Positions 33,981-46,261 of a stretch of 64,000 bases of DNA are shown here, in pieces (position 1 is the first letter of the stretch; each line of letters starts with the position of its first letter). The position numbers and the translations under genes were made by a program. The notes beneath the pieces are model-generated. The model had not been told where the DNA came from and did no database searches. It worked only from the letters and a program-made list of their open reading frames with translations. The DNA is from Vitis vinifera (Eukaryota > Streptophyta > Magnoliopsida > Vitales > Vitaceae): NCBI RefSeq assembly GCF_030704535.1, contig NC_081807.1, forward strand, positions 3,141,001 to 3,205,000, in the 5' to 3' direction.

Positions 33981-35252
33981 TCAGTTGGGTATGAGCTTGA
34001 AAGGAGGCTTCCCAAGAGCTGGTGCAGGATCATAGTTCCCATAGTCTCTGGTGTTTGCTCTGAGAAGCCTTTCATGGATGGCTTCTGCTCTCCTGTATTG
34101 GTGTGATGGCTTCCTTGATATTTCCTGCAATTGAAGCAGATATTGGAATGAAATATCATGTGGGTGTAATTAAGTGAAGTGAATGATGGTTTCTTTTCTG
34201 ATATGGTTGATGTTTTCTGCAGCATAGGTAGGTAATGAAGCACTATAACAACAGCAATGATGGTGAGGGAGAATTGATTATTCATCCACCATGTTAATTC
34301 ATCCGACATAAGGTTTGACGTTGAGATCGATTAAAGTATAACAATCTTTAAAACGAAGCAAACTTAAATCTAAATAATTTATTAATTTTGAATCTATTTT
34401 TATTTTCCTTCGTTTTTTCTTTCTTTTACATTTTCCCATCAAATTTTCTTTGAACCAAATGTGGCCTTCGATTATTGCGTGAAATGATTCTAGGATAACT
34501 GGGAAAAAACACCTTTTTGTCACATAACGGGTTACTAAAAACATTATTAAAGTAATTTTTTTATAGTTTATATCTAAATACTAAACGATTTTCTTAAAAA
34601 TGCTTCTAATGAAAGCTTTACGCTATGTTTGGTTGAAAAGTACTAAAGAAAGAAAAAAATGTTAAAAAAAATTATTTTCTCTTATTTGGTTTCATTATGA
34701 AAAATATGAAAGAAAATTAACTATAATTAAAATTAGTTAAAAATTTATGATTTTAAATTCATTTAATCTTGATATATTTCTTATTTTTTCTTCCCACAAA
34801 ATTTTCAGCAACCAAACATAGCCTTACTAGCAAATACACTAAAGTGAAAAGCACTTTAACTGGAATCATTACTCTAAAAGGGGAGCATGGCCGAGGGACA
34901 AACCTTAAAAACTGCATCCGCTACGTGAATTGACTTGCTCGCGAGCTTCGATCGTCGGCCTGCTCGGCCTGCAATTAAAGGCAATGAGGATGTTGAGCAC
35001 GTAAAAGTTTTACGAGGAAAGCTACGTACTGTCATCACACAAGGGTTGGAACAAAGATTATTGACGAAGAAGCTGACAAAAGACTTAATAATCTATGAGA
35101 ATTTAAGCTTTCTTTGTAATGCGAGTAGTAGTGGTGGGATTTCTGCAGAAAAGACTGAGCTGGGGAGACCCACCTGCAAATGAAGTAGAAAGAAACGATG
35201 CTGAGATGAGGAGGAAGAGAAGGGAGATCTTCTTGAGAAGCATGAGACCCAT
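33981..35252 (-). CDS. Casparian strip integrity factor (CIF)-type peptide precursor
   Basis: Small secreted peptide precursor. The final exon encodes KPSHQYRRAEAIHERLLRAN, then TR, then the mature-peptide region DYGNYDPAPALGK followed by PPFKLIPN and the stop at 33981. CIF1 and CIF2 share the DYG start (Tyr sulfated by TPST) and the PPFKLIPN end; they act on the receptor SGN3/GSO1 to seal the root endodermal barrier. A matching first exon at 35252-35174 reads MGLMLLKKISLLFLLISAS then FLSTSFAG, a clear signal peptide ending at a donor (CAG/GTGGGT). The best acceptor is TTGCAG at 34125, but these two sites are out of phase. The donor at 35170 (GG/GTCTCC) with the acceptor at 34114 (CAAG/GAAG) closes a 71-residue frame. 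A middle exon or an inactive allele is possible. A MITE sits in the intron. Confidence 0.68.
34622..34822. mobile_element. MITE in the CIF-like gene intron
   Basis: About 201 bp with inverted ends GCTATGTTTGGTTGAAAA and CAGCAACCAAACATAGC. The flanks CTTTAC and CTTAC suggest a short or decayed target duplication. This family recurs at 58485-59331 and in diverged form elsewhere in the window. No coding sequence. Confidence 0.7.
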
Positions 35253-35399
35253 GTTGGAGAGACTGATGAATATCTTTTCTAAGATGTTATTCTTCTCCTT
35301 CAAGAGGGAACCTTTCTATAATGCAAAGAACATTTGCTTTACTTGGAGCGCTGGCAGTCTTAGGGATAAACTGAATATATTGATTAGGGTATTATAAAT

Positions 35400-38060
35400 A
35401 AAGAAAGCTTCATGCTTTGCAGTTTAAAATTTCAAATTAGAAAAGGTGAGAGGAGACCACTTTGCTGTTGTTGGGGCACTAAAGTCTAAGAAGTTAGTGG
35501 GATTGACTTATTTAATTAACACTGATGACTCTGAACCCTAGTGGAAGTTATCAAAGTGCCCATCAATTTTGGCACGAGAGTTTCTACTAATTTTTTGCAG
35601 TATTTGCTTGTATTTTGACATGAAAGCCCTTGTTCTCGTAGATTTTGCCTCATTCTACCGGTGTCTAACTTTTGTAGGGTTTTTTTGGGATTATATGTTT
35701 GCATTATAACAAGTAAAACAAATGTTTGACATGTTTATTTGTGCTGATCAACGAAGAAAAACCCGTATGTATTATCTATTAGGGTTTTACTTTAAGTAAG
35801 TCGATCTGATATATATTATCAATCCCTAATTTTTTATTTCTCGCAAAAAAAAAAAATCAAGAGAAAATGACTTTAATCCAACTTAATATATATGATTGGA
35901 TCTTAATTTGAGAACTTAAGGTTTTAAGTTAAATTGATAGTTTAATGATAATCATCAAAAAAATTCATATTTAGAGTTAAGTGAATGATTTTGGAAACAC
36001 CCACATCAGGAATTGAGCATATTTATGACTTGAAGCCCAAGATGGTTTGAGCCAATTATGATTCCAAGTGATAATTGGAGGTGGCAATGAAGACAAGCAC
36101 AAACACTCTAGGGTTGGATTTGTCATTTTCTTTTGTAAAATACCATGTACTACCAATATAAGCAAATTAATACCAAGAGGCTAGATTTGAACATGGTGGT
36201 CATATGTTTGATAGCCTAAAAGGGCTGCAATGTCAACTTGAGAAGGATGCTTGGTGATTAGGGAATTGTTTGTGTTTGATTGTGCTAAAAAGATGAATTC
36301 GTTGGCACAAAATCCATTTAATAGATGACTAGTGCTTTCAATTATCCCTAACGACAAGGACAACCCACCAAATGCCACCACTGAAAGGACAGTGGTGGAG
36401 AATAAAGAGAAGCACTGTGGGATTTTTAATATTCATCTCTCTATCTCTCTCTCCCTCTCCCTCCCTCCTTCTCTTTATCTCTCTCTCTCTGTTTCGCTTT
36501 TCTCATAAAGTGCCACCTTTCCCATAATTTAAACTCTCTCTCTCTTTGTTTAGCATTCAATCATTGGTTAGTCTCCTCCCCTGCCACTTACGATATCTCC
36601 AAAGTTTATCTACATTTAGGTTTAGGTCTCTGCTCATGAACATTGATTGAATGATTTCAGATATATGTATACATATTAGTGGCTGCATTATGAGTGGGAG
36701 AAAGCCCTAATTTTCCTGATAAATATGGAACAAGTTGAATTATTTGGAGCAACTTGGGCATAGGATTCTGATAGAACTATTTTTTAGGATCAGTGTATGC
36801 CATATAGGTTCGTTTTGCTGGCACAGATAGTGACAGTGGCATAAACTAAGGGCTCTGTGGAAAAATGCAGGAAGTGGGGTAGGCAACATATTGCAGCAAT
36901 GTTGATGGATACCATGGTAGGAGCCAACTCAGTTGCATCTGAAGAGACTTGACATAGGCAGGTGTGGTTTTCTCGCTGCCCAAACAGCCGCTGGACTTCA
37001 AATCAAACCTGAGTGTTGCCTGATGTTCAGACGGGACAGGATCGGATCTATTTCATTTCAACAAAAAGATATCCTCGAATCATCAACCTCAACCCGGAAA
37101 ATCTTTTCCTAATGTGGTCTGGATGACTATGACCATTATTAAACAATCAATTCTTTAAAAAATTTAAGCTTTTCACGAGCTTGGATAAACAAATGTGATG
37201 AAACAATCAATTTTTCTATAAGCTTAAGTTTTTAAGAAAATTGATAGTACAATGTCAAAGATTTGTTTGGTAAGTCATGTATTCAAACCATTTTCCTCAT
37301 TTGCATATTTGTTCCCCAATTTGCAATTGTTTGCCTATTGGTCTGTCTCTCTACATGTGAATATGGGTATCCCATGTGAGAGAGGGTGTTAAAAGAAGCA
37401 TGAACCCGAATCTTACTAGTTTAAACTTTTAAGAAAATTAATAATTTAATTGATAGTTTGACGGCCATAACTAAGATTTTTCTCAGGGGACTTAGGCAGC
37501 TCCACTGGTTTTCCCAATCAGCTACTCATATTCCTAAGCATGGATTCCCACAGATCTGAAAACATGTGATGATCTATCGCTTTTTCATTGAGATAAATAA
37601 GGGAAGGATTCATAAGGATCTTAGAGGAGAAATTTTGTTCAACAAAAGGATTGATACTTTTGCATCAAACACCATACAATCGATTCAATTGACTTGGAAC
37701 TCAATAATAAAAGTTGTTGTCTTAAAGATACAGTTGAATTGAAGGCTAAATACAACTCTTTTGGCCAAAGCATCATCCATAACAAACTTGCAATAAAGAA
37801 TTCAAGGCTGATGATATCAAGAAGGGTTTTCACAGTCTAGACATTTTCTATATGGCAGATTAGGTTTTAGGAACTGAAAAGGGTAAGCACCAACCTTGGA
37901 AGTGTTATGGTAGAAGCAAGTCAAGGAACCAAATTCAGTAATATAAACAAACCAGTACACATATCATTCAAAGTTTAAGATAAATCTGAAGCTATAGGGA
38001 CAGCATCCACCACTAAAAATACACCATGCACATACATTGATAAAAAGCAGGATTTTGAGA
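35400..38060. other. Intergenic DNA with CT-rich tract
   Basis: No protein gene recognised. 36437-36545 is rich in CTCTCT repeats, and 36600-37120 has more balanced base composition than its surroundings, so a non-coding transcript on the plus strand is conceivable. I found no known plant miRNA sequence in it. 37140-37490 has diverged internal repeats of AAGCTTTTCACGAGCTTG-like sequence. Confidence 0.35.
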
Positions 38061-38073
38061 AACATCAAGATGG

Positions 38074-41000
38074 CTATGATGATGGCCCAGCTCCTGGGAT
38101 TTTATCGTTTTCATGGCGCAGACTGTTTTCTCTACTGTAAAGAGCCTTGGCACCCTGAGAAAGTCATGGAGAATGGTTCTTTATTAGATATAAAATAGAA
38201 TGATAAACAAAGAATGACATTAATTTCTATGGCATCCGTGTCAAATACATAGAAATGCAAATTATATGAAAAGCATAAAAAAATTTCATAAAATTTGCAT
38301 AAAGTTGATGTCATAAAAAATGAATATGCTATACATTTTACATGGTGAGCTTGTTGCCGTTTCAATCAACAAATTACGTCAAGGACTCCAGTTACCTCCC
38401 AACAAAAAAGCTAGGGAATGAATCAGACCCAAACCATAAACTACAGTCAACCTTTGGATGACAGCATCTATGGCAGTAATAACTAATAACTAGTCCTGAA
38501 GGAACTCATTCTCTTGTTTGAAGTTCAACTTTTTTTCTTTTTCCTCTCTTTTCTCTCTCTCTTGCATGCTGATATACCCCAACCATAATATGTCAGATTA
38601 GGTACAAAGCAAAAATAGTTTCTCCAGTACTTTTAAAAGCAAAATCAAAATTTAAAAGCTCATTAAAAAATACTTTCTTCTACAAAATGATTGCCTCACA
38701 GGCAGAATCAACCTAATGTCATTAAATGGTACAGAACTTAAAAAAATGATTGACCCTAGACAAACTCAGTATCGTATAAGTACTGTATAATCAAGATGAC
38801 AAGATTTTTAGGTATGATGGTAGATAATATTATATTGCCACTTGAAACTGAGCCAATCAATTTACAGCATTTTACCAATATTCCTTACAAAGGGAAGAGA
38901 ACTCAAACATATATTTAAATTGGGATTCAGAAATTTTATGTAAATGAACATTTCTTTCCTTGGGTCTTTTTCACCTTGTTTCCTTCTCTTTAGAAGATTA
39001 ACCAGTGGCCCCATGGTTTCCTTGATTAATTTTCTTTGTTAGCAAAGTTTCAGATCAATCATATCCATTGATGAGAAGATTTTGAAGCAAGAATGAATCG
39101 AGAAAAAGGAACATCTTATATGTGCAAATCATAACCCGAATAATTTAATTTTTAATGCAAGTAGTAGGAATATCACTACAAAATGCGCACTAACATGCTG
39201 AGGAACCAAAACTCACTTGGAAAATTGTTCCTAGTTTTTTTAATGCTTTGGCCCGTAGCTTCAGAACATCCTTTGAAACACTAGGGTCTTTAAGAACCTG
39301 CAGTAGAAGCACAAAATTGACCATCATTCCTTGAAATGAAAATATCTATATAAAATATTCTCCACATACATGAGTGATGAGGATGAATCTTCAAGAAATA
39401 TATCAAGAAAGAGAATTAATATTAGTTGTAATTAAAGTAGGATTAATATTATTTGGAATTAAATTAGGATTAATATTTGTTGGAGTCTAATTAGGATTAG
39501 CTAGTTAAGTTATAATATAATTAGAATTTCAGTCATGATAGGTTATTAGAGTCCTAGTAGACTTTGGATGTTATAATTAGAATTAGAATCATAATAGGTT
39601 ATTAGAGTTGTAGTAGACTTTGGATTTCTTAGAAAAACCTATAAATAGGCTAATCAATGTAAATCAAATGGATGATTTGATATGAATTATATTATATTTT
39701 CTTTCATTGCAAGGTTGCAACCCTCAATGGTGAGATTCCATTGATTTCTTCTAGGTGAGATTCCTAGAAGGCCTTAGTGAGACTCTAAGGTTTTCCATCT
39801 TTTCTTCATTGTTTCTTCTTTTCTCTCTATTTCTTATCTTATCATTTTCTCTACCATAAAATGTATTCCTTGTTCCTCTCCTTACATCTTAAAAATAAAA
39901 CCCTAGCCCACCTACCCTTGAGTGTAGGCAACCACCCTAGGGTTGTCCTACATCAATGAGAATGGGAGATGGATGTTCAAATTGGAAATGGGTCATGAAT
40001 GTTTTGAGCTTGTGTCAGAATTGAATGTTAATTGCAAAAAAAGCAAGATACTTCTTGATTGGTGAAGTGGAAGATTTGGGCATTTTGGCATATCATTGTT
40101 TGGGTGCAAGGCTAGGACCCACCCCCCCCCCCCCCCCCCCCCCCCACCATCTCTCTTGGGCTGCCTTTGAGAGCATGTCTTAAGTCTTGTGAGGTGTGGG
40201 ATTCAATTGAGGAGAGGTTCAAAAGGAGGTTGGACCCTTGGAAGAAATAGCATTTGTCAAAGGGAGAAAGATAAGAGGACTCTCACTAGCCTTCCCATAT
40301 ATTTCATGTCCCTTTTTGTGATGCCCAAGAAAGTGACAAGCAGGTTAGAAAAATATCAAAGACTTTTTTTATGGAAGTGTCATTTTGATGAGATAGAAGT
40401 ACATCTCTTGAATTGGAGAACAGTGTATGACACTAAGGGGGTGTTTGGTACGTTGGAATAGGGAATAGAAATAATATTTTGTTTCCTTTCTTATTTTTTA
40501 GTGGAATTGAATAAATTTGATGATTCCATTTCTAGCATTTGGATGAACTTAGGAATGCAAGATTGAAATGATTATTTGTTTTCATTCCAATGTTTGATAA
40601 TAATAGGAATGGAAATGACAAAAAAATAAATTTACAATAATATCCATACATATAATTTAAAATATTTTTTTATTTTTACTTTTATTTAAAAAAAATAAAA
40701 TTTGAGAGGTTTTTTGTTATTAAATAATAAGACTAAAAAATATATATATACTCAATAGATAAAAAATTAACCATAAAAAATCGTATAACCCTAATGCACA
40801 AATATTCAATTATTATTTTTATTAAAAATTTGAATAATTTGTCATGCTTAAGTAGTTATAAAATTATATTTTTCAAAAAAAAATTATTTATTATAATATT
40901 TAAACTCTCAAAGCTAGCAAATGTTTTTCCTATTTTCAAAAGAGGAAATAAAAGAATTCTAATTTATTCTAATTTTCAACAAGTATCATATCCGATAAAA

Positions 41001-44000
41001 TCCATAACCTTAAAAAATTTTAAATATTGTAAACACGTGAAATCGAAAAATCTTTTTCCAGCCATATCAATTTTTCTCTCCAGTTTCCATTAATACAAGA
41101 TAAAGAAACATAAATTAATAAATAAAAAATTAGTTGATTTATAGAGAAGAAGAAACACATATAAAAAAGTAGAAGAAGAAAGAGAAAATAAGGTAAACCT
41201 GATCGAAGATGTAGAAGAGAGTTTTCAGAACCTAGTTGCAGCAAACAATGACGAATCCTAGATCCAACAATCAAAATGAACATCCAAAACCCTATAAATT
41301 AGAAATTGATTTTTTTTTTTTTAAATATCGTGGAAGGTTTAATTGATTCAATTTGGAAGAATCACTTGTTGCAGAGAATTAGATGATGAGTGGGTCTCTA
41401 GCTTTGCAAAGAAGATAAGAAGTGGATGATGAATGGATCTCTACCTTTGCAAAGAAGATAAACATCGGCTTTGAAGAACAAGATAAGAGGGTAAAATAGT
41501 AATTTCGATTATTTTATATTATCAAATAGGTTTAATGAATCAGAATACCACCTACTTTTAATGAATGCAAATCCGACTCATAAGTTGGATTTGATTTCTG
41601 CCGGAATAATTTTTTATTTCATTTCCGCCTTCTTAACATTTATCCAAACATAGAAATAAGGGAGAAAAGGAATGAGATGTCTATTCCCACTCCCTATTCC
41701 CATGTACCAAACACCCCCTAAGAGGAATGGGGGATTGGGAATTAGAAACTTAGATGTTCTTAATGATCCATTGTTAGGCAAATGGTTGTGGAGATATGCC
41801 CTTGAATGCAACTACCTGGGGAGGAAGATAATCCAAGGCAAATATGGAGAGGTGGAGGGAGGGTGATCTATTCTAGAGGGTAGAAAAGCTTTTGGTATGG
41901 CTTTATGGAAGGCAATTAGAAAAGGATGGGAGGAATTCAGCCTTAGAACCTCTTTTCTGGTTAAGAACAGCCTTGGGACAAAATTTTGGTCTCGATAGAT
42001 GGGTAGCTAAGTGTGCTCTTAAAGAGAAATTCCCTCAGTTGTTTAGGACTACCTCTAATAGGAATGCTACAGTAGCTGACTTATGGGTGGAAAGGAAGGA
42101 AGAAGGTTCTTTGCCCCTTCTTTTCAGAAGACATTTTCAAGATTGTGAGTTGTGATGCAATCCATGGAACTCATCAACAAGGTGAGTGTGCAAGAATTGA
42201 GGGAGCATAGTTTACTTTAGAGGGAGGAGAAGAATGGGACTTTCCAGGTGAAATCTTTCAATATCTACTTCCATTATGATAAGCAAGCCATGTTCCCCCT
42301 CAAAGAAATTCTGCCACTTATGCCCTATGAGATTTTTCTTTTCTTTTCTGTTGGGAGGCTGTGTGGGGAGAAATTTTAACCATTGATATTCTTATGAGGA
42401 GAGGACGGTTGATGACCAACAGATGCAGTCTTTGTAAAGTCAGTAAGCAGTCAGCAAACCACATTCTTATCCATTGTGACAGAACCAAAAAGTTGTGGCA
42501 TGTTAACATTTTTGGGTTGCAATGAGTATTTCCAGATTTTGTGAAAGAGCATGGACAAAAGAAGGGTGTGGAGTATGGCTCCTTTCTGTTTGTTTTGATG
42601 TGTGTGACATTAAAAAATAGAATGATCTTCAACAGGGAAGAGCTCAATGACTAAAAGCTGAAAGAGATCCTTATGAGGTGTCTCATGGAATGGTCTAGAG
42701 CCCTGCTGGAGAGGGAACATAAAGAGTTTGGTTCCTAAAATCTTGCAATGTCCATACTCAAAACAAATATCAAGGAAAAGAGACAAGGTCATTCGACACA
42801 GTTAAAAACAAATGAGTCATTTTAGTCCCTGAATTTGGTTTCTTGAACCCTGATTAAATGTGATAATTATCTGGAATAGGGTTGCCTGCTTGCTTAGTCA
42901 AAAATGATCTTAAAGACAGCCATAAAACTATGTGCACGAGATAAATTAAGGGAATAACTTAATATTTGCCACCATCATGCCAATGCAATGACAAACTGTC
43001 ACAAGTAGCCCATCATAGTCCGACACTTTAAAGGTAAAGAAAGAGAAAAAAATATTGTACTTACAGCCTGGCAGACATGTGATAAAGTCGACTCAATATC
43101 AACGACATTGATCTGCCAAAGTGAATTAAGCATGGCATCTTTCTTATCATCAATGACTTTCATTATGTTCTCTTCTTTGTTTTCTCCTTGGTTCAATTTT
43201 TTCAGCTCTTCCTGTATTTGAATTAAAGACACGGCACCTGCACATTTCAAGACATATGAACTTCTGCAGCTCATCTGAGGGCTTGACAAACCAAATGGCT
43301 TCACCTAAGAGAACTATCTAATTGCAGTTTTGTACCTGAAGCTGCCATCACTTGCGATTTTATCTGGTGTCCTTTGTTTCTTACCCATTCTGCTAAAAAT
43401 GGCACCTTCATATATTTTATGTCTTTCCCAAGCTCTTTTGCCGCTTTCCTTGTGTATATATATCCAACAGTGTGTAGCATAGCCTCACCAAAAGCTAATA
43501 ATGGTAGCAAATATGAGTCTCTATACATTGAAATAGGAAGTGAAAAGCAGAAAGAAAATTTCCAAGCCGTTTATATACACACAATCATTTTTATTCCTAG
43601 CTCCCTATATAAAGAGAAATTCAAAAATCAGCAATTATTAAAAGCTTATTTGAAAATCAAGAATTTGAATGTATGTGGTAAAGTTAATGCTTTTTTCCCT
43701 AAGAAAAAAGATGAGAAAGAGAGGGAGCAAAGGCAAAGAGAAGAGTACAAGATGCCATTCTCAGATCATTCAACATAAGAACCTAGTGGTGACCTTCTCA
43801 GATGTGTCAATATAACTCAGAAGTTCACAAAATAATAGGAAACCATGCAAGGGAACATCCATGAATATGTTGCTAATGGCTGAAATGCACATGATAAATA
43901 CAGGTACAGGCACACAAAAGAAGCTGGGTATACTATGAAGAATTTTGTCACAATGCATACAGACTATCAGCACTTGAGAGATCATGGCCTTGTGAGGTCT

Positions 44001-46141
44001 TGTTGGCTTACCAAGAATTGTATGAAACTAAGAAAAGCATCTTAAGATCAAAACAATCCAGGTTATTCTCATGACTCTTTTATGAGGAAATGAAGGTCAG
44101 CAACTTGATAAATTTGCCTCCACAAAAAATAGCTTCAACTAAATTACAAATTTATCTTCCAGCCTCTAGGCATATTCTGGGAAACAACTTGTGGTAATAG
44201 ACGCCTTGTATTAATTATTGCGTGGAAGTACTCCAACACAGAAGGATTCTATAGATGATGTATGGCACAAAAACACCCTCCCAAGAAGATGATAGAGCTT
44301 TGTGCGCTAATTATTCTTCCTCCTTCATTAATGTAGGCACTTATCTACCATATAAATCTTGTTGGCTTATGAGTGTGCCATGCTGCTCTGTTAAGGCATG
44401 GTTTGAAGTCATAATGATTATTGGTCTTTGTTAAGGCATGGTTTTCTAAAGTCCTCCATTTTAACTAGTATATAAAACTATTACAGAGGTTAGGAAAAGT
44501 ATACCAGCTTTTGAGAGACGGCGAGCTTCTGACTTTGCCCAATTCACAAACTCATCAGTTTGACCATCAATGAATAGTTCAAGGCGATTTTTCAGAATTG
44601 TTATGAGCTTTTCTTCCCTTTCTTTTTGTAATGCCTAGACATCAAATATGGGCAAGAGGTTTTCAACAAGTTGTTAAGAACAGATGACATTTTTAGAACA
44701 CCAGTGGATGAACATACCCTCATCTTGTCTCGAATTTGCTGGGTCCGGTCTTCTGTGTTCTCTTCAACCTCCACAGATGCCAAAGAAGCCAATGCAAGTT
44801 GCCCAACATAGTCTTCAAAGAGGTCACTCCCGAAAACCATGCCAAAGACAGCTGATGGATCCAGCATGGAGTCTCTGACAAAGGAAAATTAATCAATTGA
44901 TACTAGTATCCCTTTTACACCCATTTCCTATTTTGAAAAAACAAATTTTTAAAGAAGAAAATAAAGCATTACAGATAGAACCAGTAGAGAATAGCTCTCT
45001 TGCTAAACATTTCCAAACAAGTGACGAAAAGTAACATCATTGTGTATAATAATGGAAGGTTCCAAATGTATGCTCAATGATGTCCCCTTTTTCTTTTCCC
45101 GGTATTTTTTTTCCCCTTCAAGTTTGTTATATACTTACTCCTGTACTCCTGCCTTTCCATGCTTGTCATAGGCTTCACGCTTCTCAGGATCACTTAGAAC
45201 CTGATAAGCCTCCCCAAGCACCTTCACACATGTACCAAAACAGAACATTAAATCCCCAAAACTAAAGTCAACAAGAGTTGAAAATAGCAGAAAAAGTTCA
45301 TTCTACATCAGCCGTCTATATAACTCAAAATGAAGTAAAGATTTCACATCCACAATGCCACAAAAGGGAAATTTTTTGAAGCACAAAACAAAAAAAGCCA
45401 AAAAAATCTGTAGTCCCCTTAATATTATCACTTCACAAACATCCACTGGATTCAAAATGAACACCCATTTAGTTGATCTATTGAGCTTCTCTGTTCAATG
45501 ATTCGAAACAACCAACACTAAGGTAATGAATTCTTGTCTGAATAACTATACATTTAAATTTATTCTTATGTAGAGAATGAAATCTAATAAACTACCTGGA
45601 AGTTTTGGGCTGCTCTGGGATCTCCAGGATTCTTATCTGGGTGAACTACCCTCGCCTGCAAACAAATACAAACACATTGTGATCAAAAAAACATCAACCT
45701 TATCACGGAGCCTTTTACATAAATTTCTGATCTAGCCCAGACCCAGTTCAGAGTTCCAAAACAGGAAGCAGAAACAAAAAACATATACGTTCAAAAGCAC
45801 ACCAAACTCAAGCAATGAATTCGAAACCCAATTTCAAAATACCCAGACCCAATTTCCATCGCCAAGCCAAAAAAAATTCTCAACCCCAGAGAGTTAACAT
45901 TTTGAATTCTGGACACCCACCAGACATCAGAGCTGGGTTTTGAGCTGGAACGGTTTCGAATTTGTATTTTGCTTCCATTTCAAATATTATAAAAACAGTT
46001 TTGCTCCGATTTCAAATTCAAGGAAAGTGCGAAAACAGAAAAAGAATTCTGAACCTTGATATAGTAAGCCTTTTTTATATCGGAGGCAGAGGCGTCGATA
46101 CTGACACCCAGAATATCGTAGTATTCAGTTTCCTTCACCAT
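38074..46141 (-). CDS. DnaJ (type III J-protein) of the ATJ10 type
   Basis: Hsp40 co-chaperone with an N-terminal J-domain and a C-terminal X-domain (DnaJ-X), probably cytosolic or nuclear. Nine exons: 46141-46055, 45655-45596, 45221-45139, 44874-44718, 44634-44505, 43494-43336, 43237-43065, 39297-39217 and 38154-38074. All are in phase, giving 336 residues. It starts [13 protein letters not shown]; an upstream in-frame Met at 46234 would add 31 unlikely residues. The HPD tripeptide that stimulates Hsp70 ATPase is His34-Pro35-Asp36. There is no Gly/Phe or Cys-repeat region. The X-domain includes [20 protein letters not shown] and [20 protein letters not shown]. It ends IPGAGPSS. Intron 7 is 3.8 kb and holds a solo LTR, a LINE and a MITE, yet the exons are intact. 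ATJ10 similarity is from memory. Confidence 0.93.
39375..39955 (+). mobile_element. Solo LTR, copy 2 (DnaJ intron 7)
   Basis: 581 bp with TGATGAGGATG...CCTACATCA ends and a perfect 5 bp duplication ATGAG (39370-39374 and 39956-39960). It is the reverse-complement twin of 3952-4533; most of the length aligns, and the first 50 bp or so are more diverged. A promoter-like CTATAAATAGGC lies at 39639-39650. No internal region. Confidence 0.85.
40122..40145 (+). repeat. Poly(C) run of 24
   Basis: An uninterrupted run of 24 C inside the LINE fragment, just after GGACCCA. Such a run is rare in this AT-rich DNA; its true length is uncertain because such tracts are error-prone in sequencing. Confidence 0.9.
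40437..41718. mobile_element. PIF/Harbinger-type MITE inside the LINE
   Basis: 1,282 bp between TAA duplications (40434-40436 and 41719-41721). The ends are inverted: left GGGGGTGTTTGGTACGTTGG and right, reversed, GGGGGTGTTTGGTACATGGG; both then carry GAATAGGGA-like sequence. The interior is AT-rich with no transposase. Removing the element and one TAA joins the LINE frame as [13 protein letters not shown], so the empty site is directly visible. Confidence 0.88.
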
Positions 46142-46261
46142 GGCTTCGAAGAAACCGAAAACAGAAGCACGGAAAACAGAGAAAGTGTGTACGAAAACAA
46201 AAGCAAAAGGAATTGAGGAAGAGTGATTCTCCAAGGATGGATCTGAGTGAATGATGACAAT

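Larger units (their letters stand above)
39961..42740 (+). mobile_element. LINE fragment, split by a MITE
   Basis: Decayed 3' half of a LINE. It includes reverse-transcriptase-end motifs ([17 protein letters not shown]-like near 40198-40245; [16 protein letters not shown] near 40285-40335). After the insertion it continues with [20 protein letters not shown] and a zf-RVT region to about 42730. Stops and frameshifts are frequent. The left part (39961-40120) reads a worn [17 protein letters not shown]. It lies in DnaJ intron 7, opposite to the gene. The solo LTR abuts its left end. Confidence 0.8.

Noticed and set aside
33971-34309. 112-residue minus frame beginning MSDELTWW
   Set aside because: It has a hydrophobic start but runs through the CIF peptide region in the wrong frame; it mixes probable intron with exon sequence.
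36400-37100. Possible microRNA precursor or non-coding RNA
   Set aside because: No known mature miRNA sequence was found and no convincing hairpin with a long paired stem was seen.
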